A DNA stretch of 64,000 nucleotides from Sphingobacterium sp. CZ-2 (lineage in GTDB: Bacteria; Bacteroidota; Bacteroidia; Sphingobacteriales; Sphingobacteriaceae): NCBI RefSeq assembly GCF_004526235.1, contig NZ_CP038159.1:2232001-2296000 (forward strand). Direction: 5' to 3'. Every line of letters begins with the position of its first letter. Position 1 is the first letter of the stretch. Both the position numbers and the translations under genes were made by a program. Under the pieces are notes generated by a model, which was not told where the DNA came from, did no database searches, and worked only from the letters and a program-made list of their open reading frames with translations. Below are positions 34,790 to 42,921 of the stretch, in pieces.

Positions 34790-36115
34790 ATGGAGGATGA
34801 ATTTGTATCAAACAAACTTTTGGTGTCTGATTATTTTCATCTTGCCAAAACCCATCCAAATCCTAAAACTGAAGACATAGAAAGGATTTACAGCGAAATC
34901 CAAAATGGAGAACTAAGCAAAGTTCTCGACTTGTTGCATTATGCGATAATTGATGAAACGGAAAACGAAGAAAGTGCAAGTATTCTGAATAGCCGTAAAA
35001 CTACAGATGCAAAAAGAGACGGAAACAACGAGCCCGAAAAGCTGTATGACCTTTCTTCTTACAAACCAATTGAGCATTCTGCGTATGAGAAAAGTCTTTT
35101 GCTTTCTTCTCTTTCGCTTCGGGTTTTAGATGTTTTAAAATTCATTCACTCAAAATCTCTGTCCATAAACAGACAGATTGATATTAGCATTGATGAACAG
35201 GAAGAAAATTTAGGTAACATTGATGGCAATGAGAAAAACGAAGTAAAAATAGTTCGTAATCTTTCTTTTGCGTTGCTAAAGTCTGAAAAAAGAAAATTGA
35301 CAAGCTATTTTGATAATCTGTATTATAATCAGCAAGAACTTCTTTATGGTAACAATAGACCCCAAAACTATAAACCCACATTAACAGACTTAACCAAATA
35401 TTTGATAACGCTTGAGCTGATACTTGAATATGGAGGCAAAACAGAAAAATACGACGAGCAAGAAAAGCAACATTTCTTTAGCTATCTTCCGTTTAGCAAC
35501 AATTATGACAACAATAATGTGAAAGGTTGTTGTTTAAACTTAATAGGCGACTTTTTAATGTTGGCAAGAACAGGCTTTAAAGAATACGAATTTGATTATA
35601 CAAAAAAGAAAGTTGAGGAATTAAAAGCCGATGCACTTGTAAACACGATTGTTTGCCTGATAAACAATTATTGGAAAGATGGCGAGATGCATTACTTTTT
35701 TTCAATGCTTCTAAACACGCTTCATTATTTAGGGTGGAAAAATATTGATGATTTTGAAAATAATTTTGATGATTTGCAAATTAAAATCAATCTTAGAATT
35801 TCTGACCTAAAACAGCGAACCAAAGGACTTGAACAGAATCTGATGGTGTTTTATTACAAAGTTTGTCCAGCATTTAAAAAAGTTATGAAGCAACTTGCAG
35901 AAAAAAACTTCGATACACTGGCAGTTCAAGGTCAAATTATTTACAAATCTCCGTGGGGTTACAGCTATGTTCAATCAGTAAATAAAATAAATGACTTTAC
36001 GCTAGTTAGACCAGGCTTTATGTGGGATGATGTTAAAGAAGATTATATAAAACATAGCCCAGATGAAATATATTTGCCGTTAAGGCTCTCTTCTTTTATT
36101 TGTACGGATTTGTAG
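34790..36115 (+). CDS. Unknown 441-residue protein after the IS3 element
   Basis: I recognise no family. From ATG 34790 (MEDEFVSNKLLVSDYFHLAK) there is no signal peptide or membrane segment. The protein is rich in Lys, Glu and Asn, with helical stretches (YEKSLLLSSLSLRVLDVLKFIHS, LTDLTKYLITLELILEYGG) and a C-terminal part VQGQIIYKSPWGYSYVQS. The frame is open to ATG 34730 inside the IS3 end, so the insertion may have removed the native promoter or some N-terminal codons. It has the same direction as the OLD-type gene and would be the third cassette. The AT-rich composition matches that gene, not the tra region. Confidence 0.6.
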   Translation: MEDEFVSNKLLVSDYFHLAKTHPNPKTEDIERIYSEIQNGELSKVLDLLHYAIIDETENEESASILNSRKTTDAKRDGNNEPEKLYDLSSYKPIEHSAYEKSLLLSSLSLRVLDVLKFIHSKSLSINRQIDISIDEQEENLGNIDGNEKNEVKIVRNLSFALLKSEKRKLTSYFDNLYYNQQELLYGNNRPQNYKPTLTDLTKYLITLELILEYGGKTEKYDEQEKQHFFSYLPFSNNYDNNNVKGCCLNLIGDFLMLARTGFKEYEFDYTKKKVEELKADALVNTIVCLINNYWKDGEMHYFFSMLLNTLHYLGWKNIDDFENNFDDLQIKINLRISDLKQRTKGLEQNLMVFYYKVCPAFKKVMKQLAEKNFDTLAVQGQIIYKSPWGYSYVQSVNKINDFTLVRPGFMWDDVKEDYIKHSPDEIYLPLRLSSFICTDL

Positions 36116-36122
36116 TCATAAA

Positions 36123-36153
36123 AAATCGGATAACCTTTTGGGCTATCCGATTT
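36123..36153. terminator. Bidirectional terminator at the cassette/tra boundary
   Basis: AAATCGGATA (36123-36132) pairs with TATCCGATTT (36144-36153) around an 11-base loop, flanked by A-rich and T-rich bases. It lies between the converging unknown gene and the small membrane protein gene. Confidence 0.82.
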
Positions 36154-36174
36154 GCTTTTAAAATTCTGTAATAA

Positions 36175-36456
36175 TTATCTGCGTTGGGCAGGTTGTTCGG
36201 TTGTTACGTCAGGCTGCTGTTTTTCCTTTTTTTCAAGGGAATAAACCCATAACGACAACAGCCCAAATATAATCAACGCATAAGCTATCCATTTGCCAAC
36301 CTTTTCAATCAATTTAATGAAAATCGAACTTTCATAAGATGAGAACCCCTCAGTTCCCATAGAGCTGCGCCTGTAAAACTTTCTACGGTTAATCCAGTAA
36401 CGAAGTACCAAGCCTGCAACCAAAAATATGATACCTATAACGAGTGATGCAACCAT
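36175..36456 (-). CDS. Small two-helix membrane protein at the end of the tra cluster
   Basis: 93 residues with two membrane segments (MVASLVIGIIFLVAGLVLRYWI and WIAYALIIFGLLSLWVY) joined by a basic loop (NRRKFYRRSSMGTEGFSSYESS) and ending in a Gln/Pro-rich tail. I know no function. It has the strand and base composition of the tra genes, but a terminator separates it from traQ, so it may have its own promoter. Small proteins like this often accompany Bacteroidota conjugative elements. Confidence 0.65.
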   Translation of the reverse strand: MVASLVIGIIFLVAGLVLRYWINRRKFYRRSSMGTEGFSSYESSIFIKLIEKVGKWIAYALIIFGLLSLWVYSLEKKEKQQPDVTTEQPAQRR

Positions 36457-36525
36457 AGTTTATTTCCACTATTTGAATTTACAAAAAAATATTTGTTTAG
36501 CCCCTGAACGATGCGTATTCAATAC

Positions 36526-36558
36526 AAAAACGGCTTACCAATCCAATAAGCCGTTTTT
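36526..36558 (-). terminator. Terminator of the tra operon
   Basis: AAAAACGGCTTA (36526-36537) pairs with TAAGCCGTTTTT (36547-36558), 20 bases past the traQ stop on the minus strand. It ends the run traE to traQ. Confidence 0.85.
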
Positions 36559-36577
36559 TATGAATTGACATGCTGTA

Positions 36578-37027
36578 TTAATCACTACTGTTAAACTGAA
36601 AAGTTATCTGCTTTTCGTTCCCGAAGTTATCCGAAATCCAAACCTCAAAGGATTGAGATACTGCAGATGCCGAAGTATAGTACAAACGGAACTGCTCGGT
36701 TGGTAACTCATACAGATCATTAGGTAGGTACGGCGGCTCATCGTAATACCTAAGTGTGCCCTTTCCGTCAAACTGGAAGTAGCGAAGGAAATATTGCGTG
36801 CTGCTATAATTTCCAGTTCGCTGTATTGTAATGCGGATCTCTACCGTCTGGCCGTTGGCAACATATTTAGGCACTGGCATCACTTTGACCTCAAAAGGAA
36901 AGTCCTTTTGTATTTCGAGTTCATCATCTTTGCTACAAGATACCAACGTAACCGAAGCTGTGAGGATTGCCAGGAATACATATATCGGCAGTAATCCTAT
37001 TCTGAAATTATTGAATATTGCTATCAT
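36578..37027 (-). CDS. traQ: Conjugative transfer protein TraQ (DUF3872)
   Basis: 149 residues with an N-terminal signal ending in a lipobox-like LVSCSKDDE, so it is probably an envelope lipoprotein. The mature part is an immunoglobulin-like beta domain (FPFEVKVMPVPKYVANGQTVEIRITI, SQSFEVWISDNFGNEKQITFQF). It matches TraQ of Bacteroidota conjugative transposons in size, composition and position after TraO. Its exact role in the mating channel is unknown. Last gene before the operon terminator. Confidence 0.8.
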   Translation of the reverse strand: MIAIFNNFRIGLLPIYVFLAILTASVTLVSCSKDDELEIQKDFPFEVKVMPVPKYVANGQTVEIRITIQRTGNYSSTQYFLRYFQFDGKGTLRYYDEPPYLPNDLYELPTEQFRLYYTSASAVSQSFEVWISDNFGNEKQITFQFNSSD

Positions 37028-37038
37028 TGTTTTCTGTT

Positions 37039-37599
37039 TTAAAAGTTAAACCTTAATCCCATACCTACGGACGGTCGGAACTGTTCTAAGTCTTTACCCC
37101 AAAGGACTTTTGTACGCCCTTGCAGGACTAATACAAATCGGTCGGACAGGTACGTTTCAAATGTGAGCCGTCCACCAGCTCCGTAGATAAAATTGTCCTC
37201 GCTCAGTATCTTCGATCCGTCATACAACATAGCTTCGCCCCGGTTAATGCTTTCATAACCGACTACGCCTGTTATTCCTAAATTCAGCGTGATGTTTTTT
37301 CGGGCATCGCCCAACAAGTAGAAACTGTAACCGCCTTCGGCACTATAACTTTCCTGCGGTATGCGCAGGTCTTTATAGTCGTGGTATTGGTGTGTATATT
37401 CCAATGCCCAAAGCTGGTAATTGCCGTTTTTACCATTTACAGTCATCGCTACACTGATGTAATAATCATTGCCAATCTTATCATTGGATAATACGCCTGT
37501 GCTTATTTCCAAGCCTTTCTGTTTAGGCAGCATTCGTTGTGCCTGTGCCATTGTGATGCCCATTAAAACAAGCATCACGGTATAGATATACTTTTTCAT
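37039..37599 (-). CDS. traO: Conjugative transfer protein TraO
   Basis: 186 residues with a signal peptide (VMLVLMGITMAQAQ) and a beta-barrel-like mature part ending FRPSVGMGLRFNF, the terminal-Phe pattern of outer-membrane proteins. Position between TraN and TraQ and length fit TraO of the Bacteroidota type IV secretion system, likely an outer-membrane component. It lies 11 bases before traQ and 27 after traN. Confidence 0.85.
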   Translation of the reverse strand: MKKYIYTVMLVLMGITMAQAQRMLPKQKGLEISTGVLSNDKIGNDYYISVAMTVNGKNGNYQLWALEYTHQYHDYKDLRIPQESYSAEGGYSFYLLGDARKNITLNLGITGVVGYESINRGEAMLYDGSKILSEDNFIYGAGGRLTFETYLSDRFVLVLQGRTKVLWGKDLEQFRPSVGMGLRFNF

Positions 37600-37626
37600 T
37601 TTATTGCTATCTTATTTAAAGGGTTA

Positions 37627-38520
37627 TTAAAATTTCAGGTGCATATCGTTAATCAAACGAGCCTTGATTAAATCAGAGTTTTCTATCTGAAGTGTTTGAT
37701 GCCTGCCACCGTTTTTCTCGAAAATCTCAATCAGTAATACCTTGTCATCAGCAATGGTAAATTGGTCTAACATGAACACGTTTTGCTCGATGGTTTTTCC
37801 ACCGATCTCGTCCAATGGTTTGTAAGTGCGTAGCGGTATCATCGGACGTTCCTGTACTACGGTACGTTTGGCTACCTTTTTATCCACTACCTTGAAATTC
37901 ACAAAATCAATCTGAAATGGCACATTGGTACGGTTTCTCAATTCCGTATGCAAATAGTATTTGCCGTTGTGGATGTAAATGCCTTTGAGCATAAACTGAA
38001 TGCCGAAGCTCTTAGCTCCAATATGCTTTACAATGCGTTTGTCTTTCTTGTAAATGGTTTCCAGTAGCAAGCCTGCCAGCGAGGGCGAATTGTTGCCCAA
38101 TTCTTCAAAAAGCACATCGTTACCATTGGCTTTATCTACCGCTTTCTGCATCGTGAGCAGGTCATAGCTCATTGCCGCCGGGTAGGAACTGTAATACACG
38201 TTGAAGTTGTAAAAACGACCGTCATTCGTGATAACGGAAAAATTGGTTTCAGGCTCAAAGTCCCTTACAGATGCTTTCACACGCAACACGTTTTCTGCAT
38301 CTTCGGCTTTTCCTGCTATCAGGTATTCGCTGCCCAAGTCCACATAACGAATGGCGGTCGGGAAAATCAAGTGCGAAGTTTTATCGTAAGTTACTTCCAT
38401 ACGGTACGGTTCTATCTTGCCCAGGGCAAGCGGCGTTCTGATGGTGTCCTGTGCGTAAGAGTTTACGGCAAAGCCGAGTATCAGGGCAAAAGCCCAAAAG
38501 GTTTTTAAATGATTTTTCAT
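37627..38520 (-). CDS. traN: Conjugative transfer protein TraN (VirB9-like)
   Basis: 297 residues with a signal peptide (FALILGFAVNSYAQ). The N-terminal domain (MEVTYDKTSHLIFPTAIRYVDLGSEYLIAGKAED) is characteristic of Bacteroidota TraN (DUF4138), which fills the VirB9 position of the outer-membrane core complex. A beta domain follows (GIYIHNGKYYLHTELRNRTNVPFQIDFVNFKV). Operon position next to TraM, the VirB10-like protein, supports the assignment. Confidence 0.9.
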   Translation of the reverse strand: MKNHLKTFWAFALILGFAVNSYAQDTIRTPLALGKIEPYRMEVTYDKTSHLIFPTAIRYVDLGSEYLIAGKAEDAENVLRVKASVRDFEPETNFSVITNDGRFYNFNVYYSSYPAAMSYDLLTMQKAVDKANGNDVLFEELGNNSPSLAGLLLETIYKKDKRIVKHIGAKSFGIQFMLKGIYIHNGKYYLHTELRNRTNVPFQIDFVNFKVVDKKVAKRTVVQERPMIPLRTYKPLDEIGGKTIEQNVFMLDQFTIADDKVLLIEIFEKNGGRHQTLQIENSDLIKARLINDMHLKF

Positions 38521-38544
38521 TGTTTTATTTATTTGAGTTCAACA

Positions 38545-39891
38545 TTATTTTTTAGATACAAGAAAGACCTGATAGCCCGCTTTCAGTGTAACCTTTGGCG
38601 TTCTTACTTTCTTGGCGAAATAGCCTGAGATACCCTGTACCACGCCACGGCTTAAATCAGCCGCTACCTGCTGTCCGGCATTCTGCGTGAGCATTACGCT
38701 TGTTCCCCCTGTCTGGCTCATATTGGCCGCCATTTCGGTAAGTGCATTCATTTCCGGCGAATACGGAACGTACAAGCCTTGCTGCCCGTCCAAATCGTAA
38801 ATGATTATATCTACCGGAATGATGTTGCCCTCCAGTTCTACGGAGGTAACTTTTAATTGTAGCCTGCCATTCTGAAATTTTGCATTAGCCGTTACAATTG
38901 TTCCTTTGGGAATGGTACGTTGCGGGGTTTTAGCAGGCTCTAATAGTCGTAAGCGCACACCCGTTTCGCCAACTACTGTCTGGGCTTCGTTTACACAGGC
39001 TTTGATGCTGTTTTTAGGCTGTACTACCTCTTCAGTAGAACCTGCGGTATAGAACCCGCGGCTTTTTGTTTGGCTCCAATCGGCTGCAAAGGCACTGTCC
39101 GACGGTTCACGGTACAAGGCTGATACAATGTTCTTTCTTGTTGGTGTGAACGATACAAATTGCTCTTTTTGGTTAGCACCCGCAGCCCCAGTAGTTGCAC
39201 CGTTGGCAGGAGCAGCATTTCCGGTGTTAGCATTTTGCGGAAGATACTTTGCAGCCATTTCATAGGATTTCTCCATTAATTTGAGTTGGTCGTCAACGGT
39301 GGCCACAGGTGGCACATCTTTCTCGGCCAGCTTTTCTTTCATTTCGTCCAGTTGCCTGCGGAGTTCCATTGTTTCAGAATTATTATCCTGATAGAATGAA
39401 CCCAATGTGCTTTGCATATTTCTGTAGCTGTTCAATCCATGATTACCGTTTCTTCCCGAATTTCTGCCGCCACCGCCAAAGCCGTTGCTTTCTTCATCTT
39501 GTTCAGGTAAACCTTCTTCATTGTCAGCAGATGCACTGTCTTCAGTATTCCAATAATCAGAAAGCGTGGTCAGTGCATTGCGCTTTTCCTGCTCTTTGCG
39601 TTCGAGCATTTCCTGTTCATACGCCTTGCCTTTATCGGCAGGCATTCCTGCCCCGGTAGCCTGTGGTACGGCATCGTTTAATCCGATGTTCTCCACCGCC
39701 TTTTTGTCTTTCGACGGTTTAAATATCAGGTACATACAGCCGAGAAATACCACTCCCATTAAAAGGAATATAAGTGGCTTTTTGAGTTTGTCGGCTTTGT
39801 TCTGTGCGCCGTCTTGCAACACATCAGCAGTTTCATTCGGGTTCCCCTCCGTTACCCGAACAACCGATTTTTTGTTCTCATTTTCTTTCAT
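38545..39891 (-). CDS. traM: Conjugative transfer protein TraM (VirB10-like)
   Basis: 448 residues: a cytoplasmic N-terminus, one membrane segment (PLIFLLMGVVFLGCMYLIF, about 39-57), a long Gly/Asn/Gln-rich periplasmic linker with a QLDEMKEKLAEKD helix, and a C-terminal beta domain (IPKGTIVTANAKFQNGRLQLKVTSVELEGNIIPVDIIIYDLDGQQG) ending KAGYQVFLVSKK. This is the VirB10/TraM plan, linking inner and outer membranes. It overlaps traL by 14 bases, indicating coupling. Confidence 0.92.
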   Translation of the reverse strand: MKENENKKSVVRVTEGNPNETADVLQDGAQNKADKLKKPLIFLLMGVVFLGCMYLIFKPSKDKKAVENIGLNDAVPQATGAGMPADKGKAYEQEMLERKEQEKRNALTTLSDYWNTEDSASADNEEGLPEQDEESNGFGGGGRNSGRNGNHGLNSYRNMQSTLGSFYQDNNSETMELRRQLDEMKEKLAEKDVPPVATVDDQLKLMEKSYEMAAKYLPQNANTGNAAPANGATTGAAGANQKEQFVSFTPTRKNIVSALYREPSDSAFAADWSQTKSRGFYTAGSTEEVVQPKNSIKACVNEAQTVVGETGVRLRLLEPAKTPQRTIPKGTIVTANAKFQNGRLQLKVTSVELEGNIIPVDIIIYDLDGQQGLYVPYSPEMNALTEMAANMSQTGGTSVMLTQNAGQQVAADLSRGVVQGISGYFAKKVRTPKVTLKAGYQVFLVSKK

Positions 39892-40162
39892 AAATCTGAT
39901 TTTTTAAAATTGTTGATACACTATCCGGCAACCTTGCAGGATTTCCATTTTTAAGGACAGGGTTCTCAATATGTTTAATGACCATATTGTTACCTGACTT
40001 TGAGGTGTCGTACATCACTTTGCCAATGACCACTACGGTGAGCAGTAGGTAAACCACAAAGAAGTACAGCGTATATTGGCGCTGTTTGCGCAAAGGCAAC
40101 GCCCGCCAACGTTCATCGAGCCGGTCAAAGTACCTGTCCATATTTGCTCTTAATTTTTTCAT
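39878..40162 (-). CDS. traL: Conjugative transfer protein TraL (DUF3989)
   Basis: 94 residues with one membrane helix (QYTLYFFVVYLLLTVVVIGKVMY, about 29-51) after a basic N-terminus (RYFDRLDERWRALPLRKQR). Its size and position between TraK and TraM fit TraL. Role: small inner-membrane part of the mating apparatus, exact function unknown. Its 3' end overlaps the traM start. Confidence 0.85.
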   Translation of the reverse strand: MKKLRANMDRYFDRLDERWRALPLRKQRQYTLYFFVVYLLLTVVVIGKVMYDTSKSGNNMVIKHIENPVLKNGNPARLPDSVSTILKNQIYERK

Positions 40163-40179
40163 AGCCTTACTATTTGTTG

Positions 40180-40608
40180 TTACAGCTTGAAACGCTTAGG
40201 ACTTTTACCCGCCTGTTGCTTTGGCTCATCGTTGACCAGTGCGACCGCTTCCGTTAATTTGGGTGCAGATATGACGGACAGGTTTGCCAGTTCTGATTTT
40301 TTAAGCAACTGCCCGAAGCCGTCTTTCTTGGCTATTTCCATACGGCTAAGCGAAAATTTGCCATTCAGGTATTTTACCCACATACTGCATTCTACACGGG
40401 GCTTGTCATCACCCGACCATTGTAGGTAGCCTGTCAGAAATAAATCCTGTTTAGGTAAATTGTCTGCACCTTTTTGGCAGCTTTTGAGGAATTCGCTGAT
40501 ACTGTCTTTCAGCTTTCTGGCATACGCACCCTGCGTATGGAAATAGCCGTTATATCCTTTGTCTGTAAGGATTTTTGCGAACGTTTTTAAATCTGATAAT
40601 GCTTCCAT
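40180..40608 (-). CDS. Conserved tra-operon protein of unknown function
   Basis: 142 residues from ATG 40608 (MEALSDLKTFAKILTDKGYNG). The frame is open to 40671, but those 21 codons lie inside traK, so the inner ATG was chosen. No signal or membrane segment; the protein looks cytoplasmic: FLTGYLQWSGDDKPRVECSMWVKYLNGKFSLSRMEI. It sits between traK and traL, 10 bases from traK. A gene of this size is often seen here in Bacteroidota elements; I cannot assign a function. Confidence 0.7.
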   Translation of the reverse strand: MEALSDLKTFAKILTDKGYNGYFHTQGAYARKLKDSISEFLKSCQKGADNLPKQDLFLTGYLQWSGDDKPRVECSMWVKYLNGKFSLSRMEIAKKDGFGQLLKKSELANLSVISAPKLTEAVALVNDEPKQQAGKSPKRFKL

Positions 40609-40618
40609 AAGATTGTTT

Positions 40619-41242
40619 TTAGCGTTCGATGACTTCGATATCCCTGTTTTCCACGACTGCAAATTTTTCAATATTGAAACCTTGCGGGTTGTTGTCAGAG
40701 CGAACGGAGTTAACGAGATAGCAGGAAGTAATCAGGTTACGTCTGGTTACATTGCTTGACCGGATGATGAACTGTTTGGCATAGGTGCGCACTGCATACG
40801 GGTAGTTGTCGAAGTTGCACACGACACTATCTACCTCTATGCGTTGTTGCACGTTCCCCGAAATAATCCTGCTGTAATAGCCCTTTTCCGATAAGTCTTT
40901 GTAGTAATCAAAAGCACTTTTATCGGCAAGGTTGAATGCCCTGCTCATATTGCTTTCAATAGCATTCTTGTCGGGGGCAAGCGTAAAGAACAGTTCGTGG
41001 AAACGTCTGACGTGTTCCCTTGCTTCAACCGGGCGGTTGATGCTTGCATCCTGCGACAAGGCAAGCATCAGGGATTTACCATTATCCAGTACATAGATTT
41101 TTTGGCGTTGTTCTTCTGCAAAGCGGTAGGAACGCCATACGGCGTATCCTACCACACTGGTGCAGAGAACCGCAAACACAATGGCATATAACCTTATCTG
41201 CCTAAAGCTGTTTTCGATATTTCTTAGCGTTTTAAATTCCAT
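40619..41242 (-). CDS. traK: Conjugative transfer protein TraK (VirB8-like position)
   Basis: 207 residues: short cytoplasmic N-terminus (MEFKTLRNIENSFRQIRLY), one membrane helix (AIVFAVLCTSVVGYAVW), and a periplasmic domain (HVRRFHELFFTLAPDKNAIESNMSRAFNLADKSAFDYY) ending NIEKFAVVENRDIEVIER. It matches TraK of Bacteroidota conjugative transposons, which takes the place of VirB8 as a nucleating periplasmic component. It lies 20 bases after traJ. Confidence 0.9.
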   Translation of the reverse strand: MEFKTLRNIENSFRQIRLYAIVFAVLCTSVVGYAVWRSYRFAEEQRQKIYVLDNGKSLMLALSQDASINRPVEAREHVRRFHELFFTLAPDKNAIESNMSRAFNLADKSAFDYYKDLSEKGYYSRIISGNVQQRIEVDSVVCNFDNYPYAVRTYAKQFIIRSSNVTRRNLITSCYLVNSVRSDNNPQGFNIEKFAVVENRDIEVIER

Positions 41243-41262
41243 TTTTTAGAATGATTAATTGT

Positions 41263-42258
41263 TTATTTATTCATCAGTTTACCGCCGATGTTTCCAACTG
41301 TCGAACCTGCGCCTGCTCCGGCGATATTTCCGGCTTTCATTGCCGTGGAGTTTACATTGCGGGTAAAGTTCCCTGCGCCTCCGGCTTGGATTACCCAACC
41401 TGTTACTGTCGGTATAGTGAAGTACCCGATGATGCCGATAATCATAAAAATGATGTACACGGTATTGCTCGTATCAGGAATGTAGGTGGGGTCGGCAAGC
41501 ATTGCTATATCCCGTTCTAAAATGAGGGATTGTATTCTTGCCAACATTGAGCTGAACAAATCCGAAACGGGAAGCCACAGGTAAACGCTTACATACCTCG
41601 TGAGCCATTGCGTGAGCGTGGACTGAAAGCCGTCCCATACGGAAATAGCAAAGGCTATTGGTCCGAGTATGGAGAGGACTATCAGGAAAAACGTTCGTAT
41701 GGTATCAATGACCAAAGCCGCCGCCTGAAAGAGTATTTCCAATAGATTGCGAAACCAGTCCTTTATCGCCTTTTCAATCTTGTAGGCTTGCCTGTCCATA
41801 TACATACCCGCCATTGTACCAATGTCGGACGGCGACCAACCCAGTTCGTCCAGTTTCTTATCAAACTCTTCGTCTGATACCATATAGGCAGTTTCAGGAT
41901 TTCTGACCATTGCCTCATATTCCAACTGGTCTTTCTGCTGTTGCAGCTTGTTCAGGTCAATCACCTGGTCTTCGAGTATTTGGTGGGTTCCTACAACCAC
42001 CGGGCTTAACACTGCATTGATGGTTCCCAGTACGATAGTCGGGAAGAACATAATGCACAGCCCCAAAGCGAACGGGCGCAGCAGAGGGAACATATCAATA
42101 GGTTCGGCACGGCTTAAAGCCTGCCAAACCTTTAATGCTACATAGAACAATGCTCCCAATCCCGCCAAACCCTTAGCTACTGCCGCCATATCGCCTGCAA
42201 GCGGCATCATATCGTCATAAAGCGATCGCAGGAGTTCGTGAAGATTATCCCATTCCAT
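41263..42258 (-). CDS. traJ: Conjugative transfer protein TraJ (VirB6-like)
   Basis: 331 residues with many membrane segments (DMAAVAKGLAGLGALFYVALKVW, FALGLCIMFFPTIVLGTINAVL, LILFQAAALVIDTIRTFFLIVLSILGPIAFAISV-like, VYIIFMIIGIIGYFTIPTVTGWVIQ) and a Gly/Ala-rich end (AGAGAGSTVGNIGGKLMNK). It fits TraJ, the polytopic inner-membrane channel component comparable to VirB6. It starts 3 bases after the traI stop, indicating tight coupling. Confidence 0.9.
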   Translation of the reverse strand: MEWDNLHELLRSLYDDMMPLAGDMAAVAKGLAGLGALFYVALKVWQALSRAEPIDMFPLLRPFALGLCIMFFPTIVLGTINAVLSPVVVGTHQILEDQVIDLNKLQQQKDQLEYEAMVRNPETAYMVSDEEFDKKLDELGWSPSDIGTMAGMYMDRQAYKIEKAIKDWFRNLLEILFQAAALVIDTIRTFFLIVLSILGPIAFAISVWDGFQSTLTQWLTRYVSVYLWLPVSDLFSSMLARIQSLILERDIAMLADPTYIPDTSNTVYIIFMIIGIIGYFTIPTVTGWVIQAGGAGNFTRNVNSTAMKAGNIAGAGAGSTVGNIGGKLMNK

Positions 42259-42261
42259 AGT

Positions 42262-42894
42262 TTACCAGTATTTTTGGTTAGCAGTTCCGTAGAGTTCAAG
42301 CACTCTTTGGGCATCGTTTTTCTTTTTCGCTCTTAGGTAGCTCACAGAAATGTTCTTAGTGGTGTAGTAGCGTACAAGGCTGTGGTAATCCTTTACCTCT
42401 TTGTACACACGGTCAATAATGTCCATACGCTCTTTGTCATTCAGCGAAAGGCTTGAAGAGGTTACAATCTGCTTTAGTTCTTTCAGCAGTTCGGTACTTT
42501 CATTGAGCAGTGCCGAATAACCGTTGCCAATAGCGACCAATTCCTGTGGCGAAAAATTGGGGTCGTTCATCATCTTGCCGAAGTTCTGCACGTACATTTC
42601 GGACACATCGCCCACCAAGAGTACGGTTTGCTGCACCTTACGGGCATCTTTTACAAGGTTGTTGATAGCTTTCAGCTTGTCGTAATACTCCTTGCCCTGG
42701 TCGTACACTTTCTTTACTTCGTTGAAGTTCTTTATCACATTACTCACGGTGGAAGAAGTCTGTATGATTTCATTCGCACTGTTGATAATCCCTGAAGCCA
42801 AATTAGCGGGGTCGGTTACAACCCATTGGGCTTTTGCTGACGGTGCTACGGCGAGCATCAGTGCCGTACACACCAGATACATTACTTTTTTCAT
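42262..42894 (-). CDS. traI: Conjugative transfer protein TraI (DUF4141)
   Basis: 210 residues with a signal peptide (VCTALMLAVAPSAKAQ) and a mature, mainly helical periplasmic domain (WVVTDPANLASGIINSANEIIQTSSTVSNVIKNFNEVKKVYDQGKEYYDKLKAI). The WVVTDP..LA..I start is typical of VirB5/TraI-like proteins. It probably contributes to the pilus tip or channel. It lies between traG and traJ in the tra operon. Confidence 0.88.
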   Translation of the reverse strand: MKKVMYLVCTALMLAVAPSAKAQWVVTDPANLASGIINSANEIIQTSSTVSNVIKNFNEVKKVYDQGKEYYDKLKAINNLVKDARKVQQTVLLVGDVSEMYVQNFGKMMNDPNFSPQELVAIGNGYSALLNESTELLKELKQIVTSSSLSLNDKERMDIIDRVYKEVKDYHSLVRYYTTKNISVSYLRAKKKNDAQRVLELYGTANQKYW

Positions 42895-42921
42895 TGTTCT
42901 GATTTTTTAAATTGTTAATGA

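Noticed and set aside
31670-36115. Gabija-type defence pair (GajA plus GajB)
   Set aside because: The gene after the OLD-type nuclease has no Walker A or UvrD helicase motifs and is separated by a palindrome and an IS element.
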